NCBI RefSeq assembly: GCF_037975245.1
Contig: NC_092572.1
Coordinates: 15,196,269-15,260,268, forward strand
Direction: 5' to 3'
Origin: Apostichopus japonicus
Taxonomy: Eukaryota > Echinodermata > Holothuroidea > Aspidochirotida > Stichopodidae
Length of the DNA stretch: 64,000 nt
This document shows positions 48,124 to 63,100 of this stretch, piece by piece (within the stretch, counting starts at the first letter, position 1; every line of letters begins with the position of its first letter). The translations under genes and the position numbers were made by a program. The notes below the pieces were generated by a model. The model did no database searches and was not told the DNA's origin. It worked only from the letters and a program-made list of their open reading frames with translations.

Positions 48124-51100
48124 TACAGTGGCGCGATGGCTCGGCGCACTGTACTAGCTGATGATCGAGACTCTCTTTTGCATCCGTGGTTCGAACCCCG
48201 GGTGATGACGTCTTTTACAGCAAGTGCCTACACGGGGAGCTGCAAGTATTAGTTAATCCACCTAATATCTCAGTCCATACAGTGGCGCGATGGCTCGGCG
48301 CACTGTACTAGCTGATGATCGAGACTCTCTTTTGCATCCGTGGTTCGAACCCCGGGTGATGACGTCTTTTACAGCAAGTGCCTACACGGGGAGCTGCAAG
48401 TATTAGTTAATCCACCTAATGTCTCAGTCCATACAGTGGCGCGATGGCTCGGCGCACTGTACGAGCTGATGATCGAGACTCTCTTTTGCATCCGTGGTTC
48501 GAACCCCGGGTGATGACGTCTTTTGCAGCAAGTGCCTACACGGGGAGCTGCAAGTATTAGTTAATCCACCTAATGTCTCAGTCCATACAGTGGCGCGATG
48601 GCGCGGCGCACTGTACGAGCTGATGATCGAGACTCTCTTTTGCATCCGTGGTTCGAACCCCGGGTGATGACGTCTTTTGCAGCAAGTGCCTACACGGGGA
48701 GCTGCAAGTATTAGTTAATCCACCTAATATCTCAGTCCATACAGTGGCGCGATGGCTCGGCGCACTGTACGAGCTGATGATCGAGACTCTCTTTTGCATC
48801 CGTGGTTCGAACCCCGGGTGATGACGTCTTTTGCAGCAAATGCCTATACGGGGAGCTGCAAGTATTAGTTAATCCACCTAATATCTCAGTCCATACAGTG
48901 GCGCGATGGCTCGGCGCACTGTGCGAGCTGATGATCGAGACTCTCTTTTGCATCCGTGGTTCGAACCCCGGGTGATGACGTCTTTTACAGCAAGTGCCTA
49001 CACGGGGAGCTGCAAGTATTAGTTAATCCACCTAATATCTCAGTCCATACAGTGGCGCGATGGCTCGGCGCACTGTGCGAGCCGATGATCGAGACTCTCT
49101 TTTGCATCCGTGGTTCGAACCCCGGGTGATGACGTCTTTTACAGCAAGTGCCTACACGGGGAGCTGCAAGTATTAGTTAATCCACCTAATATCTCAGTCC
49201 ATACAGTGGCGCGATGGCTCGGCGCACCGTACGAGCTGATGATCGAGACTCTCTATTGCATCCGTGGTTCGAACCCCGGGTGATGACGTCTTTTACAGCA
49301 AGTGCCTACACGGGGAGCTGTAAGTATTAGTTAATCCACCTAATATCTCAGTCCATACAGTGGCGCGATGGCTCGGCGCACCGTACGAGCTGATGATCGA
49401 GACTCTCTTTTGCATCCGTGGTTCGAACCCCGGGTGATGACGTCTTTTACAGCAAGTGCCTACACGGGGAGCTGTAAGTATTAGTTAATCCACCTAATAT
49501 CTCAGTCCATACAGTGGCGCGATGGCTCGGCGCACCGTACGAGCTGATGATCGAGACTCTCTTTTGCATCCGTCGTTCGAACCCCGGGTGATGACGTCTT
49601 TTACAGCAAGTGCCTACACGGGGAGCTGTAAGTATTAGTTAATCCACTTAATATCTCAGTCCATACAGTGGCGCGATGGCTCGGCGCACTGTACGAGCTG
49701 ATGATCGAGACTCTCTTTTGCATCCGTGGTTCGAACCCCGGGTGATGACGTCTTTTACAGCAAGTGCCTACACGGGGAGCTGTAAGTATTAGTTAATCCA
49801 CCTAATATCTCAGTCCATACAGTGGCGCGATGGCTCGGCGCACTGTACGAGCTGATGATCGAGACTCTCTTTTGCATCCGTGGTTCGAACCCCGGGTGAT
49901 GACGTCTTTTACAGCAAGTGCCTACACGGGGAGCTGCAAGTATTAGTTAATCCACCTAATATCTCAGTCCATACAGTGCCGCGATGGCTCGGCGCACTGT
50001 GCGAGCCGATTATCGAGACTCTCTTTTGCATCCGTGGTTCGAACCCCGGGTGATGACGTCTTTTACAGCAAGTGCCTACACGGGGAGCTGCAAGTATTAG
50101 TTAATCCACCTAATATCTCAGTCCATACAGTGGCGCGATGGCTCGGCGCACCGTACGAGCTGATGATCGAGACTCTCTTTTGCATCCGTGGTTCGAACCC
50201 CGGGTGATGACGTCTTTTACAGCAAGTGCCTACACGGGGAGCTGTAAGTATTAGTTAATCCACCTAATATCTCAGTCCATACAGTGGCGCGATGGCTCGG
50301 CGCACCGTACGAGCTGATGATCGAGACTCTCTTTTGCATCCGTGGTTCGAACCCCGGGTGATGACGTCTTTTACAGCAAGTGCCTACACGGGGAGCTGTA
50401 AGTATTAGTTAATCCACCTAATATCTCAGTCCATACAGTGGCGCGATGGCTCGGCGCACCGTACGAGCTGATGATCGAGACTCTCTTTTGCATCCGTGGT
50501 TCGAACCCCGGGTGATGACGTCTTTTACAGCAAGTGCCTACACGGGGAGCTGTAAGTATTAGTTAATCCACCTAATATCTCAGTCCATACAGTGGCGCGA
50601 TGGCTCGGCGCACTGTACGAGCTGATGATCGAGACTCTCTTTTGCATCCGTGGTTCGAACCCCGGGTGATGACGTCTTTTACAGCAAGTGCCTACACGGG
50701 GAGCTGTAAGTATTAGTTAATCCACCTAATATCTCAGTCCATACAGTGGCGCGATGGCTCGGCGCACTGTACGAGCTGATGATCGAGACTCTCTTTTGCA
50801 TCCGTGGTTCGAACCCCGGGTGATGACGTCTTTTACAGCAAGTGCCTACACGGGGAGCTGCAAGTATTAGTTAATCCACCTAATATCTCAGTCCATACAG
50901 TGGCGCGATGGCTCGGCGCACTGTACGAGCTGATGATCGAGACTCTCTTTTGCATCCGTGGTTCGAACCCCGGGTGATGACGTCTTTTACAGCAAGTGCC
51001 TACACGGGGAGCTGCAGGTATTAGTTAATCCACCTAATATCTCAGTCCATACAGTGCCGCGATGGCTCGGCGCACTGTGCGAGCCGATTATCGAGACTCT

Positions 51101-52139
51101 CTTTTGCATCCGTGGTTCGAACCCCGGGTGATGACGTCTTTTACAGCAAGTGTCTACACGGGGAGCTGTAAGTATTAGTTAATCCACCTAATATCTCAGT
51201 CCATACAGTGGCGCGATGGCTCGGCGCACCGTACGAGCTGATGATCGAGACTCTCTTTTGCATCCGTGGTTCGAACCCCGGGTGATGACGTCTTTTACAG
51301 CAAGTGCCTACACGGGGAGCTGTAAGTATTAGTTAATCCACCTAATATCTCAGTCCATACAGTGGCGCGATGGCTCGGCGCACCGTACGAGCTGATGATC
51401 GAGACTCTCTTTTGCATCCGTGGTTCGAACCCCGGGTGATGACGTCTTTTACAGCAAGTGCCTACACGGGGAGCTGTAAGTATTAGTTAATCCACCTAAT
51501 ATCTCAGTCCATACAGTGGCGCGATGGCTCGGCGCACTGTACGAGCTGATGATCGAGACTCTCTTTTGCATCCGTGGTTCGAACCCCGGGTGATGACGTC
51601 TTTTACAGCAAGTGCCTACACGGGGAGCTGTAAGTATTAGTTAATCCACCTAATATCTCAGTCCATACAGTGGCGCGATGGCTCGGCGCACTGTACGAGC
51701 TGATGATCGAGACTCTCTTTTGCATCCGTGGTTCGAACCCCGGGTGATGACGTCTTTTACAGCAAGTGCCTACACGGGGAGCTGTAAGTATTAGTTAATC
51801 CACCTAATATCTCAGTCCATACAGTGGCGCGATGGCTCGGCGCACTGTACGAGCTGATGATCGAGACTCTCTTTTGCATCCGTGGTTCGAACCCCGGGTG
51901 ATGACGTCTTTTACAGCAAGTGCCTACACGGGGAGCTGTAAGTATTAGTTAATCCACCTAATATCTCAGTCCATACAGTGGCGCGATGGCTCGGCGCACC
52001 GTACGAGCTGATGATCGAGACTCTCTTTTGCATCCGTGGTTCGAACCCCGGGTGATGACGTCTTTTACAGCAAGTGCCTACACGGGGAGCTGTAAGTATT
52101 AGTTAATCCACCTAATATCTCAGTCCATACAGTGGCGCG

Positions 52140-55100
52140 ATGGCTCGGCGCACTGTGCGAGCTGATGATCGAGACTCTCTTTTGCATCCGTGGTTCGAAC
52201 CCCGGGTGATGACGTCTTTTACAGCAAGTGCCTACACGGGGAGCTGCAAGTATTAGTTAATCCACCTAATATCTCAGTCCATACAGTGCCGCGATGGCTC
52301 GGCGCACTGTGCGAGCCGATTATCGAGACTCTCTTTTGCATCCGTGGTTCGAACCCCGGGTGATGACGTCTTTTACAGCAAGTGCCTACACGGGGAGCTG
52401 CAAGTATTAGTTAATCCACCTAATATCTCAGTCCATACAGTGGCGCGATGGCTCGGCGCACTGTGCGAGCCGATGATCGAGACTCTCTTTTGCATCCGTG
52501 GTTCGAACCCCGGGTGATGACGTCTTTTGCAGCAAGTGCCTACACGGGGAGCTGCAAGTATTAGTTAATCCACCTAATATCTCAGTCCATACAGTGGCGC
52601 GATGGCTCGGCGCACCGTACGAGCTGATGATCGAGACTCTCTATTGCATCCGTGGTTCGAACCCCGGGTGATGACGTCTTTTACAGCAAGTGCCTACACG
52701 GGGAGCTGTAAGTATTAGTTAATCCACCTAATATCTCAGTCCATACAGTGGCGCGATGGCTCGGCGCACCGTACGAGCTGATGATCGAGACTCTCTTTTG
52801 CATCCGTGGTTCGAACCCCGGGTGATGACGTCTTTTACAGCAAGTGCCTACACGGGGAGCTGTAAGTATTAGTTAATCCACCTAATATCTCAGTCCATAC
52901 AGTGGCGCGATGGCTCGGCGCACCGTACGAGCTGATGATCGAGACTCTCTTTTGCATCCGTGGTTCGAACCCCGGGTGATGACGTCTTTTACAGCAAGTG
53001 CCTACACGGGGAGCTGTAAGTATTAGTTAATCCACCTAATATCTCAGTCCATACAGTGGCGCGATGGCTCGGCGCACCGTACGAGCTGATGATCGAGACT
53101 CTCTTTTGCATCCGTGGTTCGAACCCCGGGTGATGACGTCTTTTACAGCAAGTGCCTACACGGGGAGCTGTAAGTATTAGTTAATCCACCTAATATCTCA
53201 GTCCATACAGTGGCGCGATGGCTCGGCGCACTGTACGAGCTGATGATCGAGACTCTCTTTTGCATCCGTGGTTCGAACCCCGGGTGATGACGTCTTTTAC
53301 AGCAAGTGCCTACACGGGGAGCTGTAAGTATTAGTTAATCCACCTAATATCTCAGTCCATACAGTGGCGCGATGGCTCGGCGCACCGTACGAGCTGATGA
53401 TCGAGACTCTCTTTTGCATCCGTGGTTCGAACCCCGGGTGATGACGTCTTTTACAGCAAGTGCCTACACGGGGAGCTGTAAGTATTAGTTAATCCACCTA
53501 ATATCTCAGTCCATACAGTGGCGCGATGGCTCGGCGCACCGTACGAGCTGATGATCGAGACTCTCTTTTGCATCCGTGGTTCGAACCCCGGGTGATGACG
53601 TCTTTTACAGCAAGTGCCTACACGGGGAGCTGTAAGTATTAGTTAATCCACCTAATATCTCAGTCCATACAGTGGCGCGATGGCTCGGCGCACTGTGCGA
53701 GCTGATGATCGAGACTCTCTTTTGCATCCGTGGTTCGAACCCCGGGTGATGACGTCTTTTACAGCAAGTGCCTACACGGGGAGCTGTAAGTATTAGTTAA
53801 TCCACCTAATATCTCAGTCCATACAGTGGCGCGATGGCTCGGCGCACCGTACGAGCTGATGATCGAGACTCTCTTTTGCATCCGTGGTTCGAACCCCGGG
53901 GGATGACGTCTTTTACAGCAAGTGCCTACACGGGGAGCTGTAAGTATTAGTTAATCCACCTAATATCCCAGTCCATACAGTTGCGCGATGGCTCGGCGCA
54001 CTGTACGAGCTGATGATCGAGACTCTCTTTTGCATCCGTGGTTCGAACCCCGGGTGATGACGTCTTTTACAGCAAGTGCCTACACGGGGAGCTGTAAGTA
54101 TTAGTTAATCCACCTAATATCCCAGTCCATACAGTGGCGCGATGGCTCGGCGCACTGTACGAGCTGATGATCGAGACTCTCTTTTGCATCCGTGGTTCGA
54201 ACCCCGGGTGATGACGTCTTTTACAGCAAGTGCCTACACGGGGAGCTGTAAGTATTAGTTAATCCACCTAATATCCCAGTCCATACAGTGGCGCGATGGC
54301 TCGGCGCACTGTACGAGCTGATGATCGAGACTCTCTTTTGCATCCGTGGTTCGAATCCCGGGTGATGACGTCTTTTACAGCAAGAGCCTACACGGGGAGC
54401 TGTAAGTATTAGTTAATCCACCTAATAACCCAGTCCATACAGTGGCGCGATGGCTCGGCGCACCGTACGAGCTGATGATCGAGACTCTCTTTTGCATCCG
54501 TGGTTCGAACCCCGGGTGATGACGTCTTTTACAGCAAGTGCCTACACGGGGAGCTGTAAGTATTAGTTAATCCACCTAATATCTCAGTCCATACAGTGGC
54601 GCGATGGCTCGGCGCACCGTACGAGCTGATGATCGAGACTCTCTTTTGCATCCGTGGTTCGAACCCCGGGTGATGACGTCTTTTACAGCAAGTGCCTACA
54701 CGGGGAGCTGTAAGTATTAGTTAATCCACCTAATATCTCAGTCCATACAGTGGCGTGATGGCTCGGCGCACCGTACGAGCTGATGATCGAGACTCTCTTT
54801 TGCATCCGTGGTTCGAAACCCGGGTGATGACGTCTTTTACAGCAAGTGCCTACACGGGGAGCTGTAAGTATTAGTTAATCCACCTAATATCTCAGTCCAT
54901 ACAGTGGCGCGATGGCTCGGCGCACCGTACGAGCTGATGATCGAGACTCTCTTTTGCATCCGTGGTTCGAACCCCGGGTGATGACGTCTTTTACAGCAAG
55001 TGCCTACACGGGGAGCTGTAAGTATTAGTTAATCCACCTAATATCTCAGTCCATACAGTGGCGCGATGGCTCGGCGCACCGTACGAGCTGATGATCGAGA

Positions 55101-58010
55101 CTCTCTTTTGCATCCGTGGTTCGAACCCCGGGTGATGACGTCTTTTACAGCAAGTGCCTACACGGGGAGCTGTAAGTATTAATTAATCCACCTAATATCT
55201 CAGTCCATACAGTGGCGCGATGGCTCGGCGCACCGTACGAGCTGATGATCGAGACTCTCTTTTGCATCCGTGGTTCGAACCCCGGGTGATGACGTCTTTT
55301 ACAGCAAGTGCCTACACGGGGAGCTGTAAGTATTAGTTAATCCACCTAATATCTCAGTCCATACAGTGGCGCGATGGCTCGGCGCACCGTACGAGCTGAT
55401 GATCGAGACTCTCTTTTGCATCCGTGGTTCGAACCCCGGGTGATGACGTCTTTTACAGCAAGTGCCTACACGGGGAGCTGTAAGTATTAGTTAATCCACC
55501 TAATATCTCAGTCCATACAGTGGCGCGATGGCTCGGCGCACCGTACGAGCTGATGATCGAGACTCTCTTTTGCATCCGTGGTTCGAACCCCGGGTGATGA
55601 CGTCTTTTACAGCAAGTGCCTACACGGGGAGCTGTAAGTATTAGTTAATCCACCTAATATCTCAGTCCATACAGTGGCGCGATGGCTCGGCGCACCGTAC
55701 GAGCTGATGATCGAGACTCTCTTTTGCATCCGTGGTTCGAACCCCGGGTGATGACGTCTTTTACAGCAAGTGCCTACACGGGGAGCTGTAAGTATTAGTT
55801 AATCCACCTAATATCTCAGTCCATACAGTGGCGCGATGGCTCGGCGCACCGTACGAGCTGATGATCGAGACTCTCTTTTGCATCCGTGGTTCGAACCCCG
55901 GGTGATGACGTCTTTTACAGCAAGTGCCTACACGGGGAGCTGTAAGTATTAGTTAATCCACCTAATATCTCAGTCCATACAGTGGCGCGATGGCTCGGCG
56001 CACCGTACGAGCTGATGATCGAGACTCTCTTTTGCATCCGTGGTTCGAACCCCGGGTGATGACGTCTTTTACAGCAAGTGCCTACACGGGGAGCTGTAAG
56101 TATTAGTTAATCCACCTAATATCTCAGTCCATACAGTGGCGCGATGGCTCGGCGCACCGTACGAGCTGATGATCGAGACTCTCTTTTGCATCCGTGGTTC
56201 GAACCCCGGGTGATGACGTCTTTTACAGCAAGTGCCTACACGGGGAGCTGTAAGTATTAGTTAATCCACCTAATATCTCAGTCCATACAGTGGCGCGATG
56301 GCTCGGCGCACCGTACGAGCTGATGATCGAGACTCTCTTTTGCATCCGTGGTTCGAACCCCGGGTGATGACGTCTTTTACAGCAAGTGCCTACACGGGGA
56401 GCTGTAAGTATTAGTTAATCCACCTAATATCTCAGTCCATACAGTGGCGCGATGGCTCGGCGCACCGTACGAGCTGATGATCGAGACTCTCTTTTGCATC
56501 CGTGTTTCGAACCCCGGGTGATGACGTCTTTTACAGCAAGTGCCTACACGGGGAGCTGTAAGTATTAGTTAATCCACCTAATATCTCAGTCCATACAGTG
56601 GCGCGATGGCTCGGCGCACCGTACGAGCTGATGATCGAGACTCTCTTTTGCATCCGTGGTTCGAACCCCGGGTGATGACGTCTTTTACAGCAAGTGCCTA
56701 CACGGGGAGCTGTAAGTATTAGTTAATCCACCTAATATCTCAGTCCATACAGTGGCGCGATGGCTCGGCGCACCGTACGAGCTGATGATCGAGACTCTCT
56801 TTTGCATCCGTGGTTCGAACCCCGGGTGATGACGTCTTTTACAGCAAGTGCCTACACGGGGAGCTGTAAGTATTAGTTAATCCACCTAATATCTCAGTCC
56901 ATACAGTGGCGCGATGGCTCGGCGCACTGTGCGAGCTGATGATCGAGACTCTCTTTTGCATCCGTGGTTCGAACCCCGGGTGATGACGTCTTTTACAGCA
57001 AGTGCCTACACGGGGAGCTGCAAGTATTAGTTAATCCACCTAATATCTCAGTCCATACAGTGCCGCGATGGCTCGGCGCACTGTGCGAGCCGATTATCGA
57101 GACTCTCTTTTGCATCCGTGGTTCGAACCCCGGGTGATGACGTCTTTTACAGCAAGTGCCTACACGGGGAGCTGCAAGTATTAGTTAATCCACCTAATAT
57201 CTCAGTCCATACAGTGGCGCGATGGCTCGGCGCACTGTGCGAGCCGATGATCGAGACTCTCTTTTGCATCCGTGGTTCGAACCCCGGGTGATGACGTCTT
57301 TTGCAGCAAGTGCCTACACGGGGAGCTGCAAGTATTAGTTAATCCACCTAATATCTCAGTCCATACAGTGGCGCGATGGCTCGGCGCACCGTACGAGCTG
57401 ATGATCGAGACTCTCTATTGCATCCGTGGTTCGAACCCCGGGTGATGACGTCTTTTACAGCAAGTGCCTACACGGGGAGCTGTAAGTATTAGTTAATCCA
57501 CCTAATATCTCAGTCCATACAGTGGCGCGATGGCTCGGCGCACCGTACGAGCTGATGATCGAGACTCTCTTTTGCATCCGTGGTTCGAACCCCGGGTGAT
57601 GACGTCTTTTACAGCAAGTGCCTACACGGGGAGCTGTAAGTATTAGTTAATCCACCTAATATCTCAGTCCATACAGTGGCGCGATGGCTCGGCGCACTGT
57701 GCGAGCTGATGATCGAGACTCTCTTTTGCATCCGTGGTTCGAACCCCGGGTGATGACGTCTTTTACAGCAAGTGCCTACACGGGGAGCTGTAAGTATTAG
57801 TTAATCCACCTAATATCTCAGTCCATACAGTGGCGCGATGGCTCGGCGCACCGTACGAGCTGATGATCGAGACTCTCTTTTGCATCCGTGGTTCGAACCC
57901 CGGGGGATGACGTCTTTTACAGCAAGTGCCTACACGGGGAGCTGTAAGTATTAGTTAATCCACCTAATATCCCAGTCCATACAGTTGCGCGATGGCTCGG
58001 CGCACTGTAC
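52140..58010 (+). repeat. Multi-unit duplication within the array
   Basis: A run of marked units starting at 52147 (GTGCGAGCTG; CCGCG with GATTATC; GCAGC form; CTCTATTGC) and ending at 53995 (CCGGGGG followed by a CAGTTGCG unit) recurs at 56921-57999 in the same order. The first markers are 31 units apart (4774 bp), the last 26 units apart (4004 bp), so five plain units were gained or lost inside one copy. Confidence 0.8.
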
Positions 58011-60109
58011 GAGCTGATGATCGAGACTCTCTTTTGCATCCGTGGTTCGAACCCCGGGTGATGACGTCTTTTACAGCAAGTGCCTACACGGGGAGCTGTA
58101 AGTATTAGTTAATCCACCTAATATCCCAGTCCATACAGTGGCGCGATGGCTCGGCGCACCGTACGAGCTGATGATCGAGACTCTCTTTTGCATCCGTGGT
58201 TCGAACCCCGGGTGATGACGTCTTTTACAGCAAGTGCCTACACGGGGAGCTGTAAGTATTAGTTAATCCACCTAATATCTCAGTCCATACAGTGGCGCGA
58301 TGGCTCGGCGCACCGTACGAGCTGATGATCGAGACTCTCTTTTGCATCCGTGGTTCGAACCCCGGGTGATGACGTCTTTTACAGCAAGTGCCTACACGGG
58401 GAGCTGTAAGTATTAGTTAATCCACCTAATATCTCAGTCCATACAGTGGCGCGATGGCTCGGCGCACCGTACGAGCTGATGATCGAGACTCTCTTTTGCA
58501 TCCGTGGTTCGAACCCCGGGTGATGACGTCTTTTACAGCAAGTGCCTACACGGGGAGCTGTAAGTATTAGTTAATCCACCTAATATCTCAGTCCATACAG
58601 TGGCGCGATGGCTCGGCGCACCGTACGAGCTGATGATCGAGACTCTCTTTTGCATCCGTGGTTCGAACCCCGGGTGATGACGTCTTTTACAGCAAGTGCC
58701 TACACGGGGAGCTGTAAGTATTAGTTAATCCACCTAATATCTCAGTCCATACAGTGGCGCGATGGCTCGGCGCACCGTACGAGCTGATGATCGAGACTCT
58801 CTTTTGCATCCGTGGTTCGAACCCCGGGTGATGACGTCTTTTACAGCAAGTGCCTACACGGGGAGCTGTAAGTATTAGTTAATCCACCTAATATCTCAGT
58901 CCATACAGTGGCGCGATGGCTCGGCGCACCGTACGAGCTGATGATCGAGACTCTCTTTTGCATCCGTGGTTCGAACCCCGGGGGATGACGTCTTTTACAG
59001 CAAGTGCCTACACGGGGAGCTGTAAGTATTAGTTAATCCACCTAATATCTCAGTCCATACAGTGGCGCGATGGCTCGGCGCACCGTACGAGCTGATGATC
59101 GAGACTCTCTTTTGCATCCGTGGTTCGAACCCCGGGGGATGACGTCTTTTACAGCAAGTGCCTACACGGGGAGCTGTAAGTATTAGTTAATCCACCTAAT
59201 ATCTCAGTCCATACAGTGGCGCGATGGCTCGGCGCACCGTACGAGCTGATGATCGAGACTCTCTTTTGCATCCGTGGTTCGAACCCCGGGGGATGACGTC
59301 TTTTACAGCAAGTGCCTACACGGGGAGCTGTAAGTATTAGTTAATCCACCTAATATCTCAGTCCATACAGTGGCGCGATGGCTCGGCGCACCGTACGAGC
59401 TGATGATCGAGACTCTCTTTTGCATCCGTGGTTCGAACCCCGGGTGATGACGTCTTTTACAGCAAGTGCCTACACGGGGAGCTGTAAGTATTAGTTAATC
59501 CACCTAATATCTCAGTCCATACAGTGGCGCGATGGCTCGGCGCACCGTACGAGCTGATGATCGAGACTCTCTTTTGCATCCGTGGTTCGAACCCCGGGTG
59601 ATGACGTCTTTTACAGCAAGTGCCTACACGGGGAGCTGTAAGTATTAGTTAATCCACCTAATATCTCAGTCCATACAGTGGCGCGATGGCTCGGCGCACC
59701 GTACGAGCTGATGATCGAGACTCTCTTTTGCATCCGTGGTTCGAACCCCGGGTGATGACGTCTTTTACAGCAAGTGCCTACACGGGGAGCTGTAAGTATT
59801 AGTTAATCCACCTAATATCTCAGTCCATACAGTGGCGCGATGGCTCGGCGCACCGTACGAGCTGATGATCGAGACTCTCTTTTGCATCCGTGGTTCGAAC
59901 CCCGGGTGATGACGTCTTTTACAGCAAGTGCCTACACGGGGAGCTGTAAGTATTAGTTAATCCACCTAATATCTCAGTCCATACAGTGGCGCGATGGCTC
60001 GGCGCACCGTACGAGCTGATGATCGAGACTCTCTTTTGCATCCGTGGTTCGAACCCCGGGTGATGACGTCTTTTACAGCAAGTGCCTACACGGGGAGCTG
60101 TAAGTATTA

Positions 60110-63100
60110 GTTAATCCACCTAATATCCCAGTCCATACAGTGGCGCGATGGCTCGGCGCACTGTACGAGCTGATGATCGAGACTCTCTTTTGCATCCGTG
60201 GTTCGAACCCCGGGTGATGACGTCTTTTACAGCAAGTGCCTACACGGGGAGCTGTAAGTATTAGTTAATCCACCTAATATCCCAGTCCATACAGTGGCGC
60301 GATGGCTCGGCGCACTGTACGAGCTGATGATCGAGACTCTCTTTTGCATCCGTGGTTCGAACCCCGGGTGATGACGTCTTTTACAGCAAGTGCCTACACG
60401 GGGAGCTGTAAGTATTAGTTAATCCACCTAATATCCCAGTCCATACAGTGGCGCGATGGCTCGGCGCACTGTACGAGCTGATGATCGAGACTCTCTTTTG
60501 CATCCGTGGTTCGAATCCCGGGTGATGACGTCTTTTACAGCAAGAGCCTACACGGGGAGCTGTAAGTATTAGTTAATCCACCTAATAACCCAGTCCATAC
60601 AGTGGCGCGATGGCTCGGCGCACCGTACGAGCTGATGATCGAGACTCTCTTTTGCATCCGTGGTTCGAACCCCGGGTGATGACGTCTTTTACAGCAAGTG
60701 CCTACACGGGGAGCTGTAAGTATTAGTTAATCCACCTAATATCTCAGTCCATACAGTGGCGCGATGGCTCGGCGCACCGTACGAGCTGATGATCGAGACT
60801 CTCTTTTGCATCCGTGGTTCGAACCCCGGGTGATGACGTCTTTTACAGCAAGTGCCTACACGGGGAGCTGTAAGTATTAGTTAATCCACCTAATATCTCA
60901 GTCCATACAGTGGCGGGGATGGCTCGGCGCACTGTACGAGCTGATGATCGAGACTCTCTTTTGCATCCCTGGTTCGAACCCCGGGTGATGACGTCCTTTG
61001 CCGATCTTTTACAGCAAGTGCCTACACGGGGAGCTGTAAGTATTAGTTAATCCACCTAATATCTCAGTCCATACAGTGGCGCGATGGCTCGGCGCACTGT
61101 ACGAGCTGATGATCGAGACTCTCTTTTGCATCCCTGGTTCGAACCCCGGGTGATGACGTCTTTTACAGCAAGTGCCTACACGGGGAGCTGTAAGTATTAG
61201 TTAATCCACCTAATATCTCAGTCCATACAGTGGCGCGATGGCTCGGCGCACCGTACGAGCTGATGATCGAGACTCTCTTTTGCATCCGTGGTTCGAACCC
61301 CGGGTGATGACGTCTTTTGCCGATCTTTTACAGCAAGTGCCTACACGGGGAGCTGTAAGTATTAGTTAATCCACCTAATTTCTCAGTCCATACAGTGGCG
61401 CGATGGCTTGGCGCACTGTACGAGCTGATGATCGAGACTCTCTTTTGCATCCGTGGTTCGAACCCCGGGTGATGACGTCTTTTGCCGAGCTTTTACAGCA
61501 AGTGCCTACACGGGGAGCTGTAAGTATTAGTTAATCCACCTAATATCCCAGTCCATACAGTGGCGCGATGGCTCGGCGCACTGTACGAGCTGATGATCGA
61601 GACTCTCTTTTGCATCCGTGGTTCGAACCCCGGGTGATGACGTCTTTCAAGCAAGTGCCTACACGGGGAGCTGTAAGTATTAGTTAATCCACCTAATATC
61701 TCAGTCCATACAGTGGCGCGATGGCTCGGCGCACTGTACGAGCTGATGATCGAGACTCTCTTTTGCATCCGTGGTTCGAACCCCGGGTGATGACGTCTTT
61801 TGCCGATCTTTTACAGCAAGTGCCTACACGGGGAGCTGTAAGTATTAGTTAATCCACCTGATTTCTCAGTCCATACAGTGGCGCGATGGCTTGGCGCACT
61901 GTACGAGCTGATGATCGAGACTCTCTTTTGCATCCGTGGTTCGAACCCCGGGTGATGACGTCTTTTACAGCAAGTGCCTACACGGGGAGCTGTAAGTATT
62001 AGTTAATCCACCTAATATCTCAGTCCATACAGTGGCGCGATGGCTCGGCGCACCGTACGAGCTGATGATCGAGACTCTCTTTTGCATCCGTGGTTCGAAC
62101 CCCGGGGGATGACGTCTTTTACAGCAAGTGCCTACACGGGGAGCTGTAAGTATTAGTTAATCCACCTAATATCTCAGTCCATACAGTGGCGCGATGGCTC
62201 GGCGCACCGTACGAGCTGATGATCGAGACTCTCTTTTGCATCCGTGGTTCGAACCCCGGGTGATGACGTCTTTTGCCGATCTTTTACAGCAAGTGCCTAC
62301 ACGGGGAGCTGTAAGTATTAGTTAATCCACCTAATTTCTCAGTCCATACAGTGGCGCGATGGCTTGGCGCACTGTACGAGCTGATGATCGAGACTCTCTT
62401 TTGCATCCGTGGTTCGAACCCCGGGTGATGACGTCTTTTGCCGAGCTTTTACAGCAAGTGCCTACACGGGGAGCTGTAAGTATTAGTTAATCCACCTAAT
62501 ATCCCAGTCCATACAGTGGCGCGATGGCTCGGCGCACTGTACGAGCTGATGATCGAGACTCTCTTTTGCATCCGTGGTTCGAATCCCGGGTGATGACGTC
62601 TTTTACAGCAAGTGCCTACACGGGGAGCTGTAAGTATTAGTTAATCCACCTAATAACCCAGTCCATACAGTGGCGCGATGGCTCGGCGCACCGTACGAGC
62701 TGATGATCGAGACTCTCTTTTGCATCCGTGGTTCGAACCCCGGGTGATGACGTCTTTTACAGCAAGTGCCTACACGGGGAGCTGTAAGTATTAGTTAATC
62801 CACCTAATATCCCAGTCCATACAGTGGCGCGATGGCTCGGCGCACTGTACGAGCTGATGATCGAGACTCTCTTTTGCATCCGTGGTTCGAACCCCGGGTG
62901 ATGACGTCTTTTACAGCAAGTGCCTACACGGGGAGCTGTAAGTATTAGTTAATCCACCTAATATCCCAGTCCATACAGTGGCGCGATGGCTCGGCGCACT
63001 GTACGAGCTGATGATCGAGACTCTCTTTTGCATCCGTGGTTCGAACCCCGGGTGATGACGTCTTTTACAGCAAGTGCCTACACGGGGAGCTGTAAGTATT

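Noticed and set aside
48424-48953. Repeated 73-codon open frames on the minus strand of the array, and a 91-codon one at 61493-61768
   Set aside because: They recur exactly with the repeat period and have no splice, start-context or protein evidence; they are by-products of the satellite.
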